Shown: piece after piece, positions 8,901-17,361 of the stretch
How positions within the stretch are numbered: the first letter of the stretch is position 1
How the letters are laid out: each line of letters opens with the position of its first letter
Source: Bacteroidia bacterium
Lineage (GTDB): Bacteria; Bacteroidota; Bacteroidia; B-17B0; Aurantibacillaceae
Direction of reading: 5' to 3'
DNA length: 64,000 bases
Assembly (NCBI GenBank): GCA_016787785.1
Contig: JAEUTO010000005.1
Coordinates: 124,001 to 188,000, forward strand
The notes under the pieces: generated by a model
The model's database searches: none
Told to the model about the DNA's origin: nothing
The model's input: the letters and a program-made list of their open reading frames with translations, nothing else
Program-made: the position numbers and the translations under genes

Positions 8901-10818
8901 GGCGCCAACGCCAACGGCAACTGCCTTTAATTATACATGGAGTGCGGGACCAAATACTTCGTCGATAGTAGTAAATCCCACAGTTAATACGTCTTATACA
9001 GTTACCGTGCAAAACCCCGCTAACGGCTGTACTGGTACTGCTGTTTACAATGTAATAGCTAATACTGTTCCGCCAACTGCTGTAAACGTTAGTCCTAACA
9101 ATGTTTTATTGGCCTGTCCGGCACAAACTGCATTTATCACCGGCTCAGCTACAGGAGCAGTAAGTTATTCGTGGGTTGCTCCCGCAGGAGGATCTATTTT
9201 AGCTGGAGCCAATACGGCAACCGCACAAGTTACGAGCTCAAGTATTGGAACCTTTTCTTTAATAGCTACAGCAGCTAACGGTTGTTCTGCTGCCGCAGGA
9301 ACAGCAACGGTATCTCCGAACACCAATGCGCCGACCTTCTCTTTAAGCAATGCTAATCCAAGCATCACTTGTTTAACAGCCTCACCAAATGTAACAGTAG
9401 CATTAACCTCTACGGTTGCCATTCAGGGTTATACATGGAGTCCGACTGCTGGTATTGTTGGCACTAATTCAACCGCAGCGGTGAGCTTTAGTGCGCCGGG
9501 TATTTATACAGTAGTAATAGAAGCTACCAATGGATGTTTATCAACCGGTACCGTATCCGTTGGTAATGCAACAACAGCACCCACCATTGTAGCAGGAACA
9601 GCCACAGCACAAAATATATCTTGTACAAATACTATTGTAAGCATAGCACCAACCTTTACACCATCTGCAAACTTAACCTATACATGGTCAGGCCCTGGTA
9701 TTGTGGGAAGCCCAAACAATGCAAACGTACAGGTAAACCAAAATGGATCATATAGCTTAACGGTTACCAATACCTTAACGGGTTGCAGCACAACATCATT
9801 AACAGTACCGGTGGTAGGCACCAATGTACCACCAAGCTTAAACGTATCAAGTAGTTCAAGTATAGGAATTGGTTGTCAGCCAAACACCAGCACGGTGAGC
9901 TTAACAGCCTCATCAGCAGGTTCGGTAACCTATAGCTGGAGTACAGGAGCAACTTCGTCGGTTATTAATACAGCTAACGCAGGAACGTATACAGTTACTG
10001 TTACAGATAATAACTCAGGCTGTTCGGCAACACAAACCATTACAGTTGCCAATAACACCACCACACCAAGCTTTACGGCAAGCGCATCAGGCAACTTACC
10101 TTGCGGTGGAGCGGGTACGACTACCTTAAATGCACAAGCCAGCAATACCAATGTAATATATAATTGGAGTGGCCCTGCAATAACTAACGGTTCTAACACT
10201 GCCAACCCGGAAGTAAACGGAGCTGGTGTTTACACGGTAATAGTAACAGATAACATTACCGGATGCGCATCTACACAAACAGTATCGGTAAGCAGTACTT
10301 CTGTAGTAGCGGCCTTTAATCCCGATGTAACATCAGGCGTTGCACCATTGACAGTGAACTTCACAAATCAAAGTATAGGCGCTATTACGTATTCGTGGAG
10401 TTTTGGCAATGGCACATCAACACAGGTCAATCCAACCAATGTTTTCTCACCGGGAACATATACCGTTGTATTAACATCAATGAATGGAGCTTGTACTTCA
10501 ACGGCAGAGATAGTAATAAAAGTAAATAATAAAATAGGTAATATACCCGAAGTGTTCACACCAAATGGTGATGGTCATAACGATGTGTTCGAGATAACAG
10601 GACTGGATTCTTATCCTAATAATAGTTTACAGATCTTTAACCGTTGGGGTAACCAGGTTTATTTTGCCAAGCCATACAAGAATGATTGGGATGGATCGCC
10701 AAATGCAAATGGTAAAACAGGATCTAATAAATTACCAACAGCAACCTACTTTTATATTTTAGATCTTGGCGATCAGGATCAAACTATTATGAGAGGATTT
10801 ATTCAATTACAGTATTAA
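5998..10818 (+). CDS. Giant T9SS repeat adhesin with gliding-motility-associated C-terminal domain
   Basis: A 1606-residue secreted protein. In order: signal peptide (1-19); a CUB-like N-terminal domain (about 20-155); a Cys-rich beta domain (about 160-305, CDLNGYCGATNGWYTPDN); about a dozen or more Ig-like repeats (about 310-1430) sharing YTWSGPGIVSG, Gly-Thr-Tyr and NGC motifs; a PKD domain (about 1436-1510, TYSWSFGNG); and a CHU_C/type B sorting domain (about 1514-1606, PEVFTPNGDGHNDVF...NRWGNQVY). Type B-sorted proteins such as the SprB adhesin are exported by the T9SS and act at the cell surface. Ser/Thr/Asn/Gly richness and the paired Cys in each repeat are typical. It heads a cassette with the PorP/SprF and OmpA genes, its expected partners. 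The ligand is unknown. Confidence 0.9.
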   Translation: MKKIYLAIILFVCSVSLKAQDYYMDLYTTQTVTACKGNVFPSFNCAAFGYAAYCNNENYTVTFYSGNPLIPMKISFLSLGLLGFPTTDCIYTEAGFDFLTIINGPSIGSPTLASISGTVANPVSYQSTGAYLTINFKSDNVVNDWGWNAIIGCQPQNCSGNLPASDVCASAVPICDLNGYCGATNGWYTPDNATLGVNLGGPFCGASGSIENNSWIKFIPNSATANINIAVQNCSSPTQGLQAGLFSTPNCSAFTLLTCQSQATYAPVMTLSYNSFVPGNTYYIMIDGFAGNACDYTVSASSGVAISTVNVSSNAICFGQSSNLTAIAAGSTPSYTWSTGANTAGITVSPALTTAYTATIASGFCTEIITKTITVNPLPVANAGTSPASITCASPTQVLSGSGGGTYAWSGTGIVSGGGTANPTINQAGPFSLVVTSGAGCTSTNVATVSVPVNTVLPIPAISSPTVLNCSNPSMNLTGSPASNVNYSWTGPGIVSGSATATPLINAGGTYNLNVTSTINGCSSATSIAIAAPNTTITNSPTTTGSVTCVNMLINLNTPAVAGQNYTWTAPAGAAITSGANAAAATGSNSGTYSVTVFNTTNGCSSTSVVAAVVNTVQGVPNATSAGTVTCANNAINLSSLTTGVTYTWVAPVGSSISSGGNTANASGNGGGTYTLNVTNSVNGCTNTNIAAVTTQTVKPIAVINSTPVITCNNPTVNITGGPVAGVTYTWSGGTIVGSANNNNANVSSAAVYSLAVTSTSNGCTSTTAATVNITSNLTTPAITAIGSQTANSGCGTSSIVVLSGTATPAGSTYTWASSGGFSSGVNNSTVAVNGATTYTLNSTHPVTGCISSLVYTVSPSVNQPTVTASSSNGTLTCVNTIQSTTVTSNPSTGVTYAWTGPGIVGPSNTSVVSGSLAGVYNLTVTNTSNNCNTTVSYNLAANNTPITPNAVATNSINCNNTTATISTAPTPTATAFNYTWSAGPNTSSIVVNPTVNTSYTVTVQNPANGCTGTAVYNVIANTVPPTAVNVSPNNVLLACPAQTAFITGSATGAVSYSWVAPAGGSILAGANTATAQVTSSSIGTFSLIATAANGCSAAAGTATVSPNTNAPTFSLSNANPSITCLTASPNVTVALTSTVAIQGYTWSPTAGIVGTNSTAAVSFSAPGIYTVVIEATNGCLSTGTVSVGNATTAPTIVAGTATAQNISCTNTIVSIAPTFTPSANLTYTWSGPGIVGSPNNANVQVNQNGSYSLTVTNTLTGCSTTSLTVPVVGTNVPPSLNVSSSSSIGIGCQPNTSTVSLTASSAGSVTYSWSTGATSSVINTANAGTYTVTVTDNNSGCSATQTITVANNTTTPSFTASASGNLPCGGAGTTTLNAQASNTNVIYNWSGPAITNGSNTANPEVNGAGVYTVIVTDNITGCASTQTVSVSSTSVVAAFNPDVTSGVAPLTVNFTNQSIGAITYSWSFGNGTSTQVNPTNVFSPGTYTVVLTSMNGACTSTAEIVIKVNNKIGNIPEVFTPNGDGHNDVFEITGLDSYPNNSLQIFNRWGNQVYFAKPYKNDWDGSPNANGKTGSNKLPTATYFYILDLGDQDQTIMRGFIQLQY
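6910..10305 (+). repeat. Tandem Ig-like repeat region in adhesin gene
   Basis: Diverged coding repeats of about 75-90 codons, recognisable by recurring TATxCATGG or TATxxxTGGAGT (Tyr-Thr-Trp), GTATTGT-type (Gly-Ile-Val) and AATGGxTGT (Asn-Gly-Cys) segments. Some pairs, such as those near 8690-8750 and 9680-9760, are close at DNA level, which favours repeat-number change by recombination. Confidence 0.75.
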
Positions 10819-10851
10819 TTTTTTTAGTAACGAAGAAAATAAAATAACAGA

Positions 10852-11781
10852 ATGATCAAGCGCACAAACATTGCAGGTTTAATAGTACTAAGCTTTTTAA
10901 GCACTACTATATCTGCGCAGCAAGAGGTTCAAAACTCGTTTTACATGTTTAACTCCTCTATTTTAAATCCGGCTTATGCTGGCAGTCGCGATGCGTTAAG
11001 CGTTGTTTTAGATGCTCGGAGCCAATGGACAGGATGGAAAGGCGCACCCAAAACAAATAGTTTTATTATGCACACGCCATTAATGAACGAATCTATCGGT
11101 TTAGGTTTAAACGTTGTAAATGATGTAATAGGGCCCACAAACAAAACTGCTGTGTTTGGCGACTTTGCATACCGTATTCGTTTAAATAAGGCAAACGATC
11201 GTTTATGCTTCGGTATTCGTGCTGGCGCCGATCTTATAAGAAATAATTTAGGAGGCTTAGCTGTTAATGACGCGGCAGATCCGCTAGTGACCAATAACAC
11301 CAATTTTAACACCAACACATTTAATACAGGTGCCGGTGTTTATTATTATGGTCAACGTTTTTTTGTTGGTTTAACTGCTCCAAAAGTTATTCCAAGCAAA
11401 TTAAGTAAGGATGCAAACTTTGCTGCATCAACACAAGTATTACACTATTATTTAATTGCAGGCTACGTGTTTAAGTTAAATAGTTTATGGGATCTAAAAC
11501 CGGGATGCGCAATTAAGTATACACAAAATGCGCCACTGTCAATTGATGCCAATTTATCTGCCTTGTTTAATGAAAAGATCTGGTTTGGTGTAATGTACCG
11601 TCACGGTGCAGCAGCAGGCGCTAACATTGCCTACAATTTTACAAAGCAATTACGTGTTGGATATGCATACGATTACTCTATTAACAACATGGGAAAATAT
11701 AGCCCAAGTACGCACGAGGTAATTATTGGATATGATTTCTTATCAAATCAAAAAGCATTAAAATCACCACGTTATTTTTAA
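10852..11781 (+). CDS. PorP/SprF family T9SS outer-membrane protein
   Basis: A 309-residue barrel protein with signal peptide MIKRTNIAGLIVLSFLSTTISAQ. The family opening follows at once (YMFNSSILNPAYAGSRDALSVVLDARSQWTGWKGAP), and alternating beta strands run to VIIGYDFL. PorP/SprF proteins bind the T9SS attachment apparatus and are needed for secretion or anchoring of the neighbouring CHU_C-bearing adhesin, as SprF is for SprB. The gene starts 33 bp after the adhesin stop and 21 bp before the OmpA-like gene, so the three are almost certainly an operon. Confidence 0.93.
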   Translation: MIKRTNIAGLIVLSFLSTTISAQQEVQNSFYMFNSSILNPAYAGSRDALSVVLDARSQWTGWKGAPKTNSFIMHTPLMNESIGLGLNVVNDVIGPTNKTAVFGDFAYRIRLNKANDRLCFGIRAGADLIRNNLGGLAVNDAADPLVTNNTNFNTNTFNTGAGVYYYGQRFFVGLTAPKVIPSKLSKDANFAASTQVLHYYLIAGYVFKLNSLWDLKPGCAIKYTQNAPLSIDANLSALFNEKIWFGVMYRHGAAAGANIAYNFTKQLRVGYAYDYSINNMGKYSPSTHEVIIGYDFLSNQKALKSPRYF

Positions 11782-11802
11782 TACAATAAAGAACTTAATA
11801 AA

Positions 11803-14013
11803 ATGAAAAATACGATACTATCTTTCTTAATTATTACATCACTTGTAACTAAAGCACAATCGGTAAAAGAAAAAATTGCCGATAAACGTTTTAATAATTT
11901 AGAATTTGTTTCTGCATCCGAAATGTATGAAGAGCTTTCGAGAAGCAAACATCCAAAAATTAAATACTACGTGCGCGCCGGCGAAAGTAATTTAAACATG
12001 GGCGATTATCGTAAAGCACAAGTGTATTACGACAAAGCGTATTCTAACACGGGCATGACTGATCAGGATCTTTACAATTATTACCAGGTTTTAAAATACA
12101 ATTCAAATTACGGTAAGGCTACTGAAGTATTCTCTAAAATTAATGACAATCAGTATAAACTTATCAGAGATAATTTAGCGCAAAAAAAACTTGTTATCGA
12201 AGATCTAAAAAAAGATTCGAGTAACTATGTCTTAAAAAAATTATCAATCAATTCTGATGAAGGTGATTTTTGTCCATATGTTGTAAATAACGAAATGTAT
12301 TTTCTTTCATCAAGAAGAAATACCTCTGTAGCAGGACGTAAATACGGTTGGGATGATTCTTATTATTTAGATGTATACAAAGGTTATATCGAAGGAACCG
12401 ATGTTTTGAATGCGCACGCTGTAAAAGAAGGTTTAAAAACAAAAGTGCACGAAGGCCCCATCTGTTTTACAAAAGACGGCAATACACAATATATTACACG
12501 TAATAATTTTATAAAAAATAAATATCAAAAAGCAAAAGATGGCCGTGTAAATCTTAAAATATTCAGCAGAAAAAAAGAAGGAGAAGGTTGGGGCGAATGG
12601 ACTGAATTCCCGTTTAACAGCGATGAATATTCTTGTGGGCACCCAGCAATAAGTGGAGACGGTAAGACTATTTACTTTGTTTCAGACATGCCAGGTACAT
12701 TGGGTTTAACAGACGTGTGGGTAAGTAATTTTGAAAATAATAGTTGGACAAAACCAACAAATCTCGGTCAATCTGTGAATTCAGAAGGAAGAGAAATGTT
12801 CCCTCAATTATTTGAAGACGAAGTTTTATTTTATGCTAGTGATGGAAAAGTTGGTTTAGGCGGCCTAGATATTTTTTATACAGTGCCTGCCGAAGATTCT
12901 TACTTTGAAGCACAAAATTTGGGATACCCTGTAAACTCACAATTTGATGATTTTGGTTTTTATGCCAGAACAACAACAACAGGTTACATTACTTCAAATA
13001 GAGGCGGCACAACAAAGGATGATATTTATAGTTTTGTTGCAAAGCGCCCGATCATTAGTAGTGCTATTAATTTAATTGTAAAAGATAATCTGTCAAAAGA
13101 AATTATTCCTAACGCTACTGTGGTTTTAATTGATGAGACCGGTAAGCCCGTTTACGAAGCAAAATCAGATGACAATGGAGAAATTAAGTTGAATGTTTTG
13201 CCGGGAAAAGATTATAAGCTTAAAGCAAATAAAGATGGTTATAAGGAAAGTGTTGGCGTTATTAAGGAAGCGGATATTGCATCTTTAGCCAATACTAAAA
13301 AAGAAGTTTTAGTTGAGAAAAAAATTATTGGTTTACTTGGTTTAATTGCCGATGCAGATGACCTTTCACCAATTGAAGGAGTAAAAGTTACTATTACAGA
13401 TGCGTTCACGCAAAAGGAATTTATGAGCTTTACTACTGATAAGGACGGAGATTTTAGACACATTTATAAAGATAAAAAAGTGGGCGACGATCTTTCTTAC
13501 ATGGTAAAAATGGAGAAAGAAGGTTATTTGACCAAGATACAGCCCGTTGATATTACTATTAAAAAAGAAGGATATGTTTTACTACACGATTATTTAAATA
13601 CCAAAATGTATAAAATTAAATTGGGTGCCGATATTGGAAAAGTTGTTGACTTAAATCCAATTTATTTTGACCTTGGTAAAGCAGTTGTTAGACCGGACGC
13701 CAAAATAGAATTAGAAAAGATCGTTCAGTTGTTAACTCAAAACCCAAGTATTACTATTGAGTTGAGTTCACACTCTGATTGTAGAGGTGGTGCAGCGGGG
13801 AATCTTGCTTTATCTGACCGTCGTGCAAAAGCATCTGCGGGTTATGTAATATCTAAAGGTGTTAGCCCTCTTCGTATCTACGGAAAAGGTTATGGCGAAA
13901 CTAAATTAATTAACGATTGTAAATGCGAAGGTGCAGTTGTAGTTCCTTGTAGCGAAGAACAACATGCGCAAAACAGGAGAACTGAGTTTAAGATCGTAAA
14001 GATCAAATCGTAA
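11803..14013 (+). CDS. OmpA-family protein with TPR, PD40 repeats and carboxypeptidase-regulatory-like domains
   Basis: A 736-residue envelope protein. After the signal peptide come a TPR-like region (about 30-120), WD40-like PD40 repeats (about 155-410; FLSSRR, YFVSDMPG, FYASDG, YITSNRGG), two carboxypeptidase-regulatory-like beta domains (about 415-500 and 510-595), and a C-terminal OmpA peptidoglycan-binding domain (about 615-736) with SSHSDCRG and LSDRRAKA. This is the PorE-like architecture that commonly accompanies PorP/SprF and anchors surface adhesins to peptidoglycan. It is the last gene of the cassette, closed by the terminator at 14031. Confidence 0.92.
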   Translation: MKNTILSFLIITSLVTKAQSVKEKIADKRFNNLEFVSASEMYEELSRSKHPKIKYYVRAGESNLNMGDYRKAQVYYDKAYSNTGMTDQDLYNYYQVLKYNSNYGKATEVFSKINDNQYKLIRDNLAQKKLVIEDLKKDSSNYVLKKLSINSDEGDFCPYVVNNEMYFLSSRRNTSVAGRKYGWDDSYYLDVYKGYIEGTDVLNAHAVKEGLKTKVHEGPICFTKDGNTQYITRNNFIKNKYQKAKDGRVNLKIFSRKKEGEGWGEWTEFPFNSDEYSCGHPAISGDGKTIYFVSDMPGTLGLTDVWVSNFENNSWTKPTNLGQSVNSEGREMFPQLFEDEVLFYASDGKVGLGGLDIFYTVPAEDSYFEAQNLGYPVNSQFDDFGFYARTTTTGYITSNRGGTTKDDIYSFVAKRPIISSAINLIVKDNLSKEIIPNATVVLIDETGKPVYEAKSDDNGEIKLNVLPGKDYKLKANKDGYKESVGVIKEADIASLANTKKEVLVEKKIIGLLGLIADADDLSPIEGVKVTITDAFTQKEFMSFTTDKDGDFRHIYKDKKVGDDLSYMVKMEKEGYLTKIQPVDITIKKEGYVLLHDYLNTKMYKIKLGADIGKVVDLNPIYFDLGKAVVRPDAKIELEKIVQLLTQNPSITIELSSHSDCRGGAAGNLALSDRRAKASAGYVISKGVSPLRIYGKGYGETKLINDCKCEGAVVVPCSEEQHAQNRRTEFKIVKIKS

Positions 14014-14030
14014 GCGGTATTTTTAAAAAA

Positions 14031-14058
14031 AAGGCGAAGCGAAAGCTTCGCCTTTTTT
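14031..14058 (+). terminator. Rho-independent terminator after adhesin operon
   Basis: A perfect 10-bp inverted repeat, AAGGCGAAGC and GCTTCGCCTT, around a GAAA tetraloop, followed by TTTTG. It lies 17 bp after the OmpA-like gene. Confidence 0.93.
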
Positions 14059-14135
14059 GTTTCTATCTGTATATCAATTAGTTAGATTTAAAAGAAATTG
14101 TTTGATCGCCCAACCTTAAGGGCTTTTAATTTGTA

Positions 14136-14735
14136 ATGGTTAATAGAGAACTTATAAGTAATAACATGGATATTCAGCCCCAACTGATCAACGGTTGCAT
14201 TGAGCGTAACCGCAAGGCTGAATATGAATTGTATAAACTTACCTATAGTTATTTAATGAGCATTTGCATAAGATATACCCGTAATGAAGATAGAGCGAAG
14301 GAAGTATTAAATATTGGGTTCCTTAAAATAATTACAAACCTGGATAAGTATAAACCCGAAGTACCTTTTAAAGCCTGGATAAGAAAAGTGATGATCAATA
14401 CGCTGATCAACGAATACAAAAAAGAAAAGATCCACTACAGCAATGTGCAGTATGTTGAAGATTATCATGAAACAGATAAGTATGCAAGCATTAACGAAGC
14501 TATTACTAAAATTGATGCCGATCAGATCTATTCATTCATTGCAGAATTACCACCAGCCAGCCGCCAGGTATTTAACTTATATTTTGTTGACGGATTTAAG
14601 CACAAAGAAATTGCCGAATTATTGAATATTACCGAAGGAACATCTAAATGGCATTTAAATTCGGCTAGGGAAAAATTAAAAGAACTTTTAAAAAAAAATG
14701 ATTTACACGAAATAAACATGATCTACCATGAATAG
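14136..14735 (+). CDS. ECF RNA polymerase sigma factor
   Basis: A sigma-70 family ECF factor of 199 residues. Region 2 spans about 20-95 (AEYELYKLTYSYLMSICIRY, VPFKAWIRKVMINTLINEY), and region 4 about 135-190 (PPASRQVFNLYFVDGFKHKEIA, TSKWHLNSAREKLKELL). The ATG at 14166 (MDIQPQLINGC) fits the family N-terminus better than the ATG at 14136, so the true protein may be 189 residues. It overlaps the next gene by 8 bp, which implies translational coupling with a probable anti-sigma protein. The regulon cannot be read from the sequence; downstream PKD genes are obvious candidates. Confidence 0.93.
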   Translation: MVNRELISNNMDIQPQLINGCIERNRKAEYELYKLTYSYLMSICIRYTRNEDRAKEVLNIGFLKIITNLDKYKPEVPFKAWIRKVMINTLINEYKKEKIHYSNVQYVEDYHETDKYASINEAITKIDADQIYSFIAELPPASRQVFNLYFVDGFKHKEIAELLNITEGTSKWHLNSAREKLKELLKKNDLHEINMIYHE

Positions 14736-16137
14736 TGAAAAAGATTTTAAAGATGCCTTAAAAGGAAAGCTGAACGAAAAGCAGTTCCAGTTTGATGAGT
14801 CCAACTGGGAGCAGGCTAGCGCTATGCTTGATGCTACCCGAGAAGAAAAGAAAAAACGCCCTTTCTTTTATTATATTTTAAGTGGCATATTGTTATTTAT
14901 TACAGCTATTGGATTTTATATTTTAAAACCAACAGAAACTAGTCTTAAAAAAGAGATCGCTGTAAACAATGCAAATATAAAAACAACAGAAACTGTAAAC
15001 CCGAAACAAGAAACAAAACAACAAGAAACAGTTCTTCCTTTAGCTGAAAATACTTCAATTTCAAATGCAGAAAATAAAATTGAAGAACCGCTAACCGAAA
15101 AAGTTGAACAACCTGTTTCAACAAACGAAAAAATTGTAGAGGAAAAAAATACAAATTCAAAACCGGTAACTAAAGTTTCTAAAAAAGAAAAGAAAACGAA
15201 TGTAACGTCGGGCGTTATTGTATCATCTAAAACAAAGAAGAAAAAAGAGATAACTTCTAAAAATAATGTGGAAGTTGCAATAACAACTACAAAAAATAAT
15301 GAGGAGGCGCCGATCGCTAAAAATATTCCTGAAGAAGTAAAATCAACACCGGCAAAAGTTGAAGAAACACCTGTTGTTGTTCCTGCAGTGGTTACACCTG
15401 AAGTAATCGTTCCAACAACTGCTTCTACTAATAATAATTCAGACTCTGTAAAAACTGTTGCTACAATTGCAGAGGTGCCAAAAAAAGATTCTTTGCCAAA
15501 ACCACTTGTAAAAGAACCTATACATTTTATTTCGTTTGAAGCAGGAACCAATTATTTATTTGGCTGGAATAACCCGGGTAAAAGAGATGCGAATGGTTTT
15601 AATCCTATTGTAGGTTTAAATTATTCTAACGTTATTACTAAAAAAGTAACATTCTCTTTTGGTATTCATTACACGATGGTGCGTAACCTTTCATACAGCA
15701 GCCATACCGTAACCACAACACGTTATAATTTTGGCGAAGAAAGCGATGTGATGGTATTTACACCAACTACCATGCATTATATGGTTGCTCCTATCCGGGC
15801 AAGTTATGCAATTGACGCCAAAAACGTTTTTGGTATTGGATGCAATGTTGGTTATTTATTTAATTTAAATAGTAATGTTGAATTATACAGCCAAAAAGCC
15901 AGTCAAAAAGGTAACGCTACAGTTTTAAAAACTTCAGGCTACACCCAAGGCTTTAAAACAATTGAGACACAGCTATCTCTTTTTTACAGAAGGAATCTTG
16001 CTAAAGATCTTTGGTTACATACTGAATTTATGTATGGTATGACCGATGTGAAAGACAATGCTTTCTTTAACTCTAATGTAAAGGAAAAAAATATTGGTTT
16101 AAAACTTACTTTAATTTATAATTTATTTAAAAAATGA
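14728..16137 (+). CDS. Probable dual-membrane-spanning anti-sigma factor (cytoplasmic segment, inner-membrane helix, long linker, outer-membrane barrel)
   Basis: A 469-residue protein coupled to the ECF gene. Residues 1-44 are a charged cytoplasmic segment (DFKDALKGKLNEKQFQFDE) like small anti-sigma domains. A single hydrophobic helix follows at about 46-65 (FFYYILSGILLFITAIGFYI). Residues about 70-265 are a low-complexity K/E/T/V/P-rich linker with no Cys. The C-terminal about 200 residues (from HFISFEAGTNYLFGW) alternate hydrophobic and polar like an eight-strand outer-membrane barrel and end in LTLIYNLFKK. The same layout is known from the dual membrane-spanning anti-sigma factors of Bacteroides. 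The assignment rests on architecture and position, not on a sequence match. Confidence 0.75.
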   Translation: MNSEKDFKDALKGKLNEKQFQFDESNWEQASAMLDATREEKKKRPFFYYILSGILLFITAIGFYILKPTETSLKKEIAVNNANIKTTETVNPKQETKQQETVLPLAENTSISNAENKIEEPLTEKVEQPVSTNEKIVEEKNTNSKPVTKVSKKEKKTNVTSGVIVSSKTKKKKEITSKNNVEVAITTTKNNEEAPIAKNIPEEVKSTPAKVEETPVVVPAVVTPEVIVPTTASTNNNSDSVKTVATIAEVPKKDSLPKPLVKEPIHFISFEAGTNYLFGWNNPGKRDANGFNPIVGLNYSNVITKKVTFSFGIHYTMVRNLSYSSHTVTTTRYNFGEESDVMVFTPTTMHYMVAPIRASYAIDAKNVFGIGCNVGYLFNLNSNVELYSQKASQKGNATVLKTSGYTQGFKTIETQLSLFYRRNLAKDLWLHTEFMYGMTDVKDNAFFNSNVKEKNIGLKLTLIYNLFKK

Positions 16138-17252
16138 GAACGTTTAATTATATAATACTCTTTTCGCTTTTGATTTTTGTTTCCTGCAAAAAAAAAGAAT
16201 ATCCTGTATCATCTATTGAAGGTAGTCCTGTTTTTAATTGCAGTATGAATGTTAACGGAACGCCAACAAGTTTTGAGGCTGGTGTGAATAATTACTATAT
16301 GTATTCTTCTTTTCAACAAGATTCGAATAATGTTTATGGATTTATGGCTGGCTTAAAACAAACAGGTTGCAGCAATTGCCCAAACAGTATTGAAATACAG
16401 ATAAACGATTTTAAGGTAAGAACTTCAAATGCTCCAACTCAGATCGATTCAGCTCTTATTCCCGGCAACTATAATTATTTGTTAAGCGCGTCGGCCTCTT
16501 ACTTTACAGCTCAATTTCAATCGAGTTATAATAAGCCAGCCTCTTCTTACCTTTGGAACTTTGGCGATGGCTCAACTTCAAATTTGCCATCTACAAATCA
16601 TGTTTACAAAAAAGCGGGTCAGTATAAAGTTAGCTTAACAGTAAATGGCGTTAATTCTTGTGTAAGCAACAGCAATTCTTTTCAAAATATTGGCTTTTTA
16701 AATAATGGCTTTCGCACAACGATTAGCGATTCAAGTACTTTTGGTAACAGTGTTAGTTTTTTTGCAAATAATATGCAAGGCACAGCACCTTTTACATATG
16801 CCTGGAATTTTGGTGACGGTACGGCAGTATCAACAGCCGCAAATCCAAATCATACTTATTTACATATTGGGAGCTATCCTGTAACATTAAAAGTAACCGA
16901 TAACACCGGCAAAATTGCTTATGCTAATTATAATTTTGTAACACAAAACGATAATTCTTCATGCGCTACTAATTATACCATTGCTTCTGTAAACGCTACT
17001 CCAAATACATTAGGCTTGTCTAACGTTGTTATAAACTGGACAGATGCTAATGGTACAGTTTATACATCAAAAGATCCACTACAACCTGTATCAAGTTATT
17101 TTACAATCGTATCGGTAGATGATTATCAAAAAAATGATAATAATGAGGTGACTAAAAAATTACATGTTAAATTCAGTTGTGTTGTTTATAACGGCAGTAG
17201 TTCTATTGCGCTAACCAACGCCGATGCTGTAATTTGCGTGGCTTATAAATAA
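16134..17252 (+). CDS. PKD-domain lipoprotein
   Basis: A 372-residue lipoprotein (signal MRTFNYIILFSLLIFVSC, lipobox Cys18). Two PKD domains are evident from SYLWNFGDGSTS and TYAWNFGDGTAVS, each followed by the HxY and GxYxVxLxV strands (about 120-190 and 195-270). The N-terminal 100 residues and the C-terminal 90 residues are unassigned. It overlaps the preceding anti-sigma-like gene by 4 bp (ATGA), so it is translated from the same message. It could be a surface partner or ligand of the barrel domain; that is inference. Confidence 0.85.
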   Translation: MRTFNYIILFSLLIFVSCKKKEYPVSSIEGSPVFNCSMNVNGTPTSFEAGVNNYYMYSSFQQDSNNVYGFMAGLKQTGCSNCPNSIEIQINDFKVRTSNAPTQIDSALIPGNYNYLLSASASYFTAQFQSSYNKPASSYLWNFGDGSTSNLPSTNHVYKKAGQYKVSLTVNGVNSCVSNSNSFQNIGFLNNGFRTTISDSSTFGNSVSFFANNMQGTAPFTYAWNFGDGTAVSTAANPNHTYLHIGSYPVTLKVTDNTGKIAYANYNFVTQNDNSSCATNYTIASVNATPNTLGLSNVVINWTDANGTVYTSKDPLQPVSSYFTIVSVDDYQKNDNNEVTKKLHVKFSCVVYNGSSSIALTNADAVICVAYK

Positions 17253-17361
17253 TTTTAAAACTAACCCAACCAACTAAAAAAGTTGTTTGTATAAGTGTAT
17301 TAAGAAGGGGAGGATGCCGAAGATCCCAAAAAAGAGTAGGCGAAATGTTAAAAACAAAAAA

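Noticed and set aside
6910-10305. Possible CRISPR-like or satellite array
   Set aside because: The repeats are coding, about 230-270 bp long, diverged and in frame; there are no short identical repeats with unique spacers.
14916-15551. Long antisense frame of 211 codons inside the anti-sigma candidate gene
   Set aside because: It mirrors the low-complexity Lys/Glu/Thr linker and gives a Val/Phe/Ser-rich protein without signal or family features; a compositional shadow.
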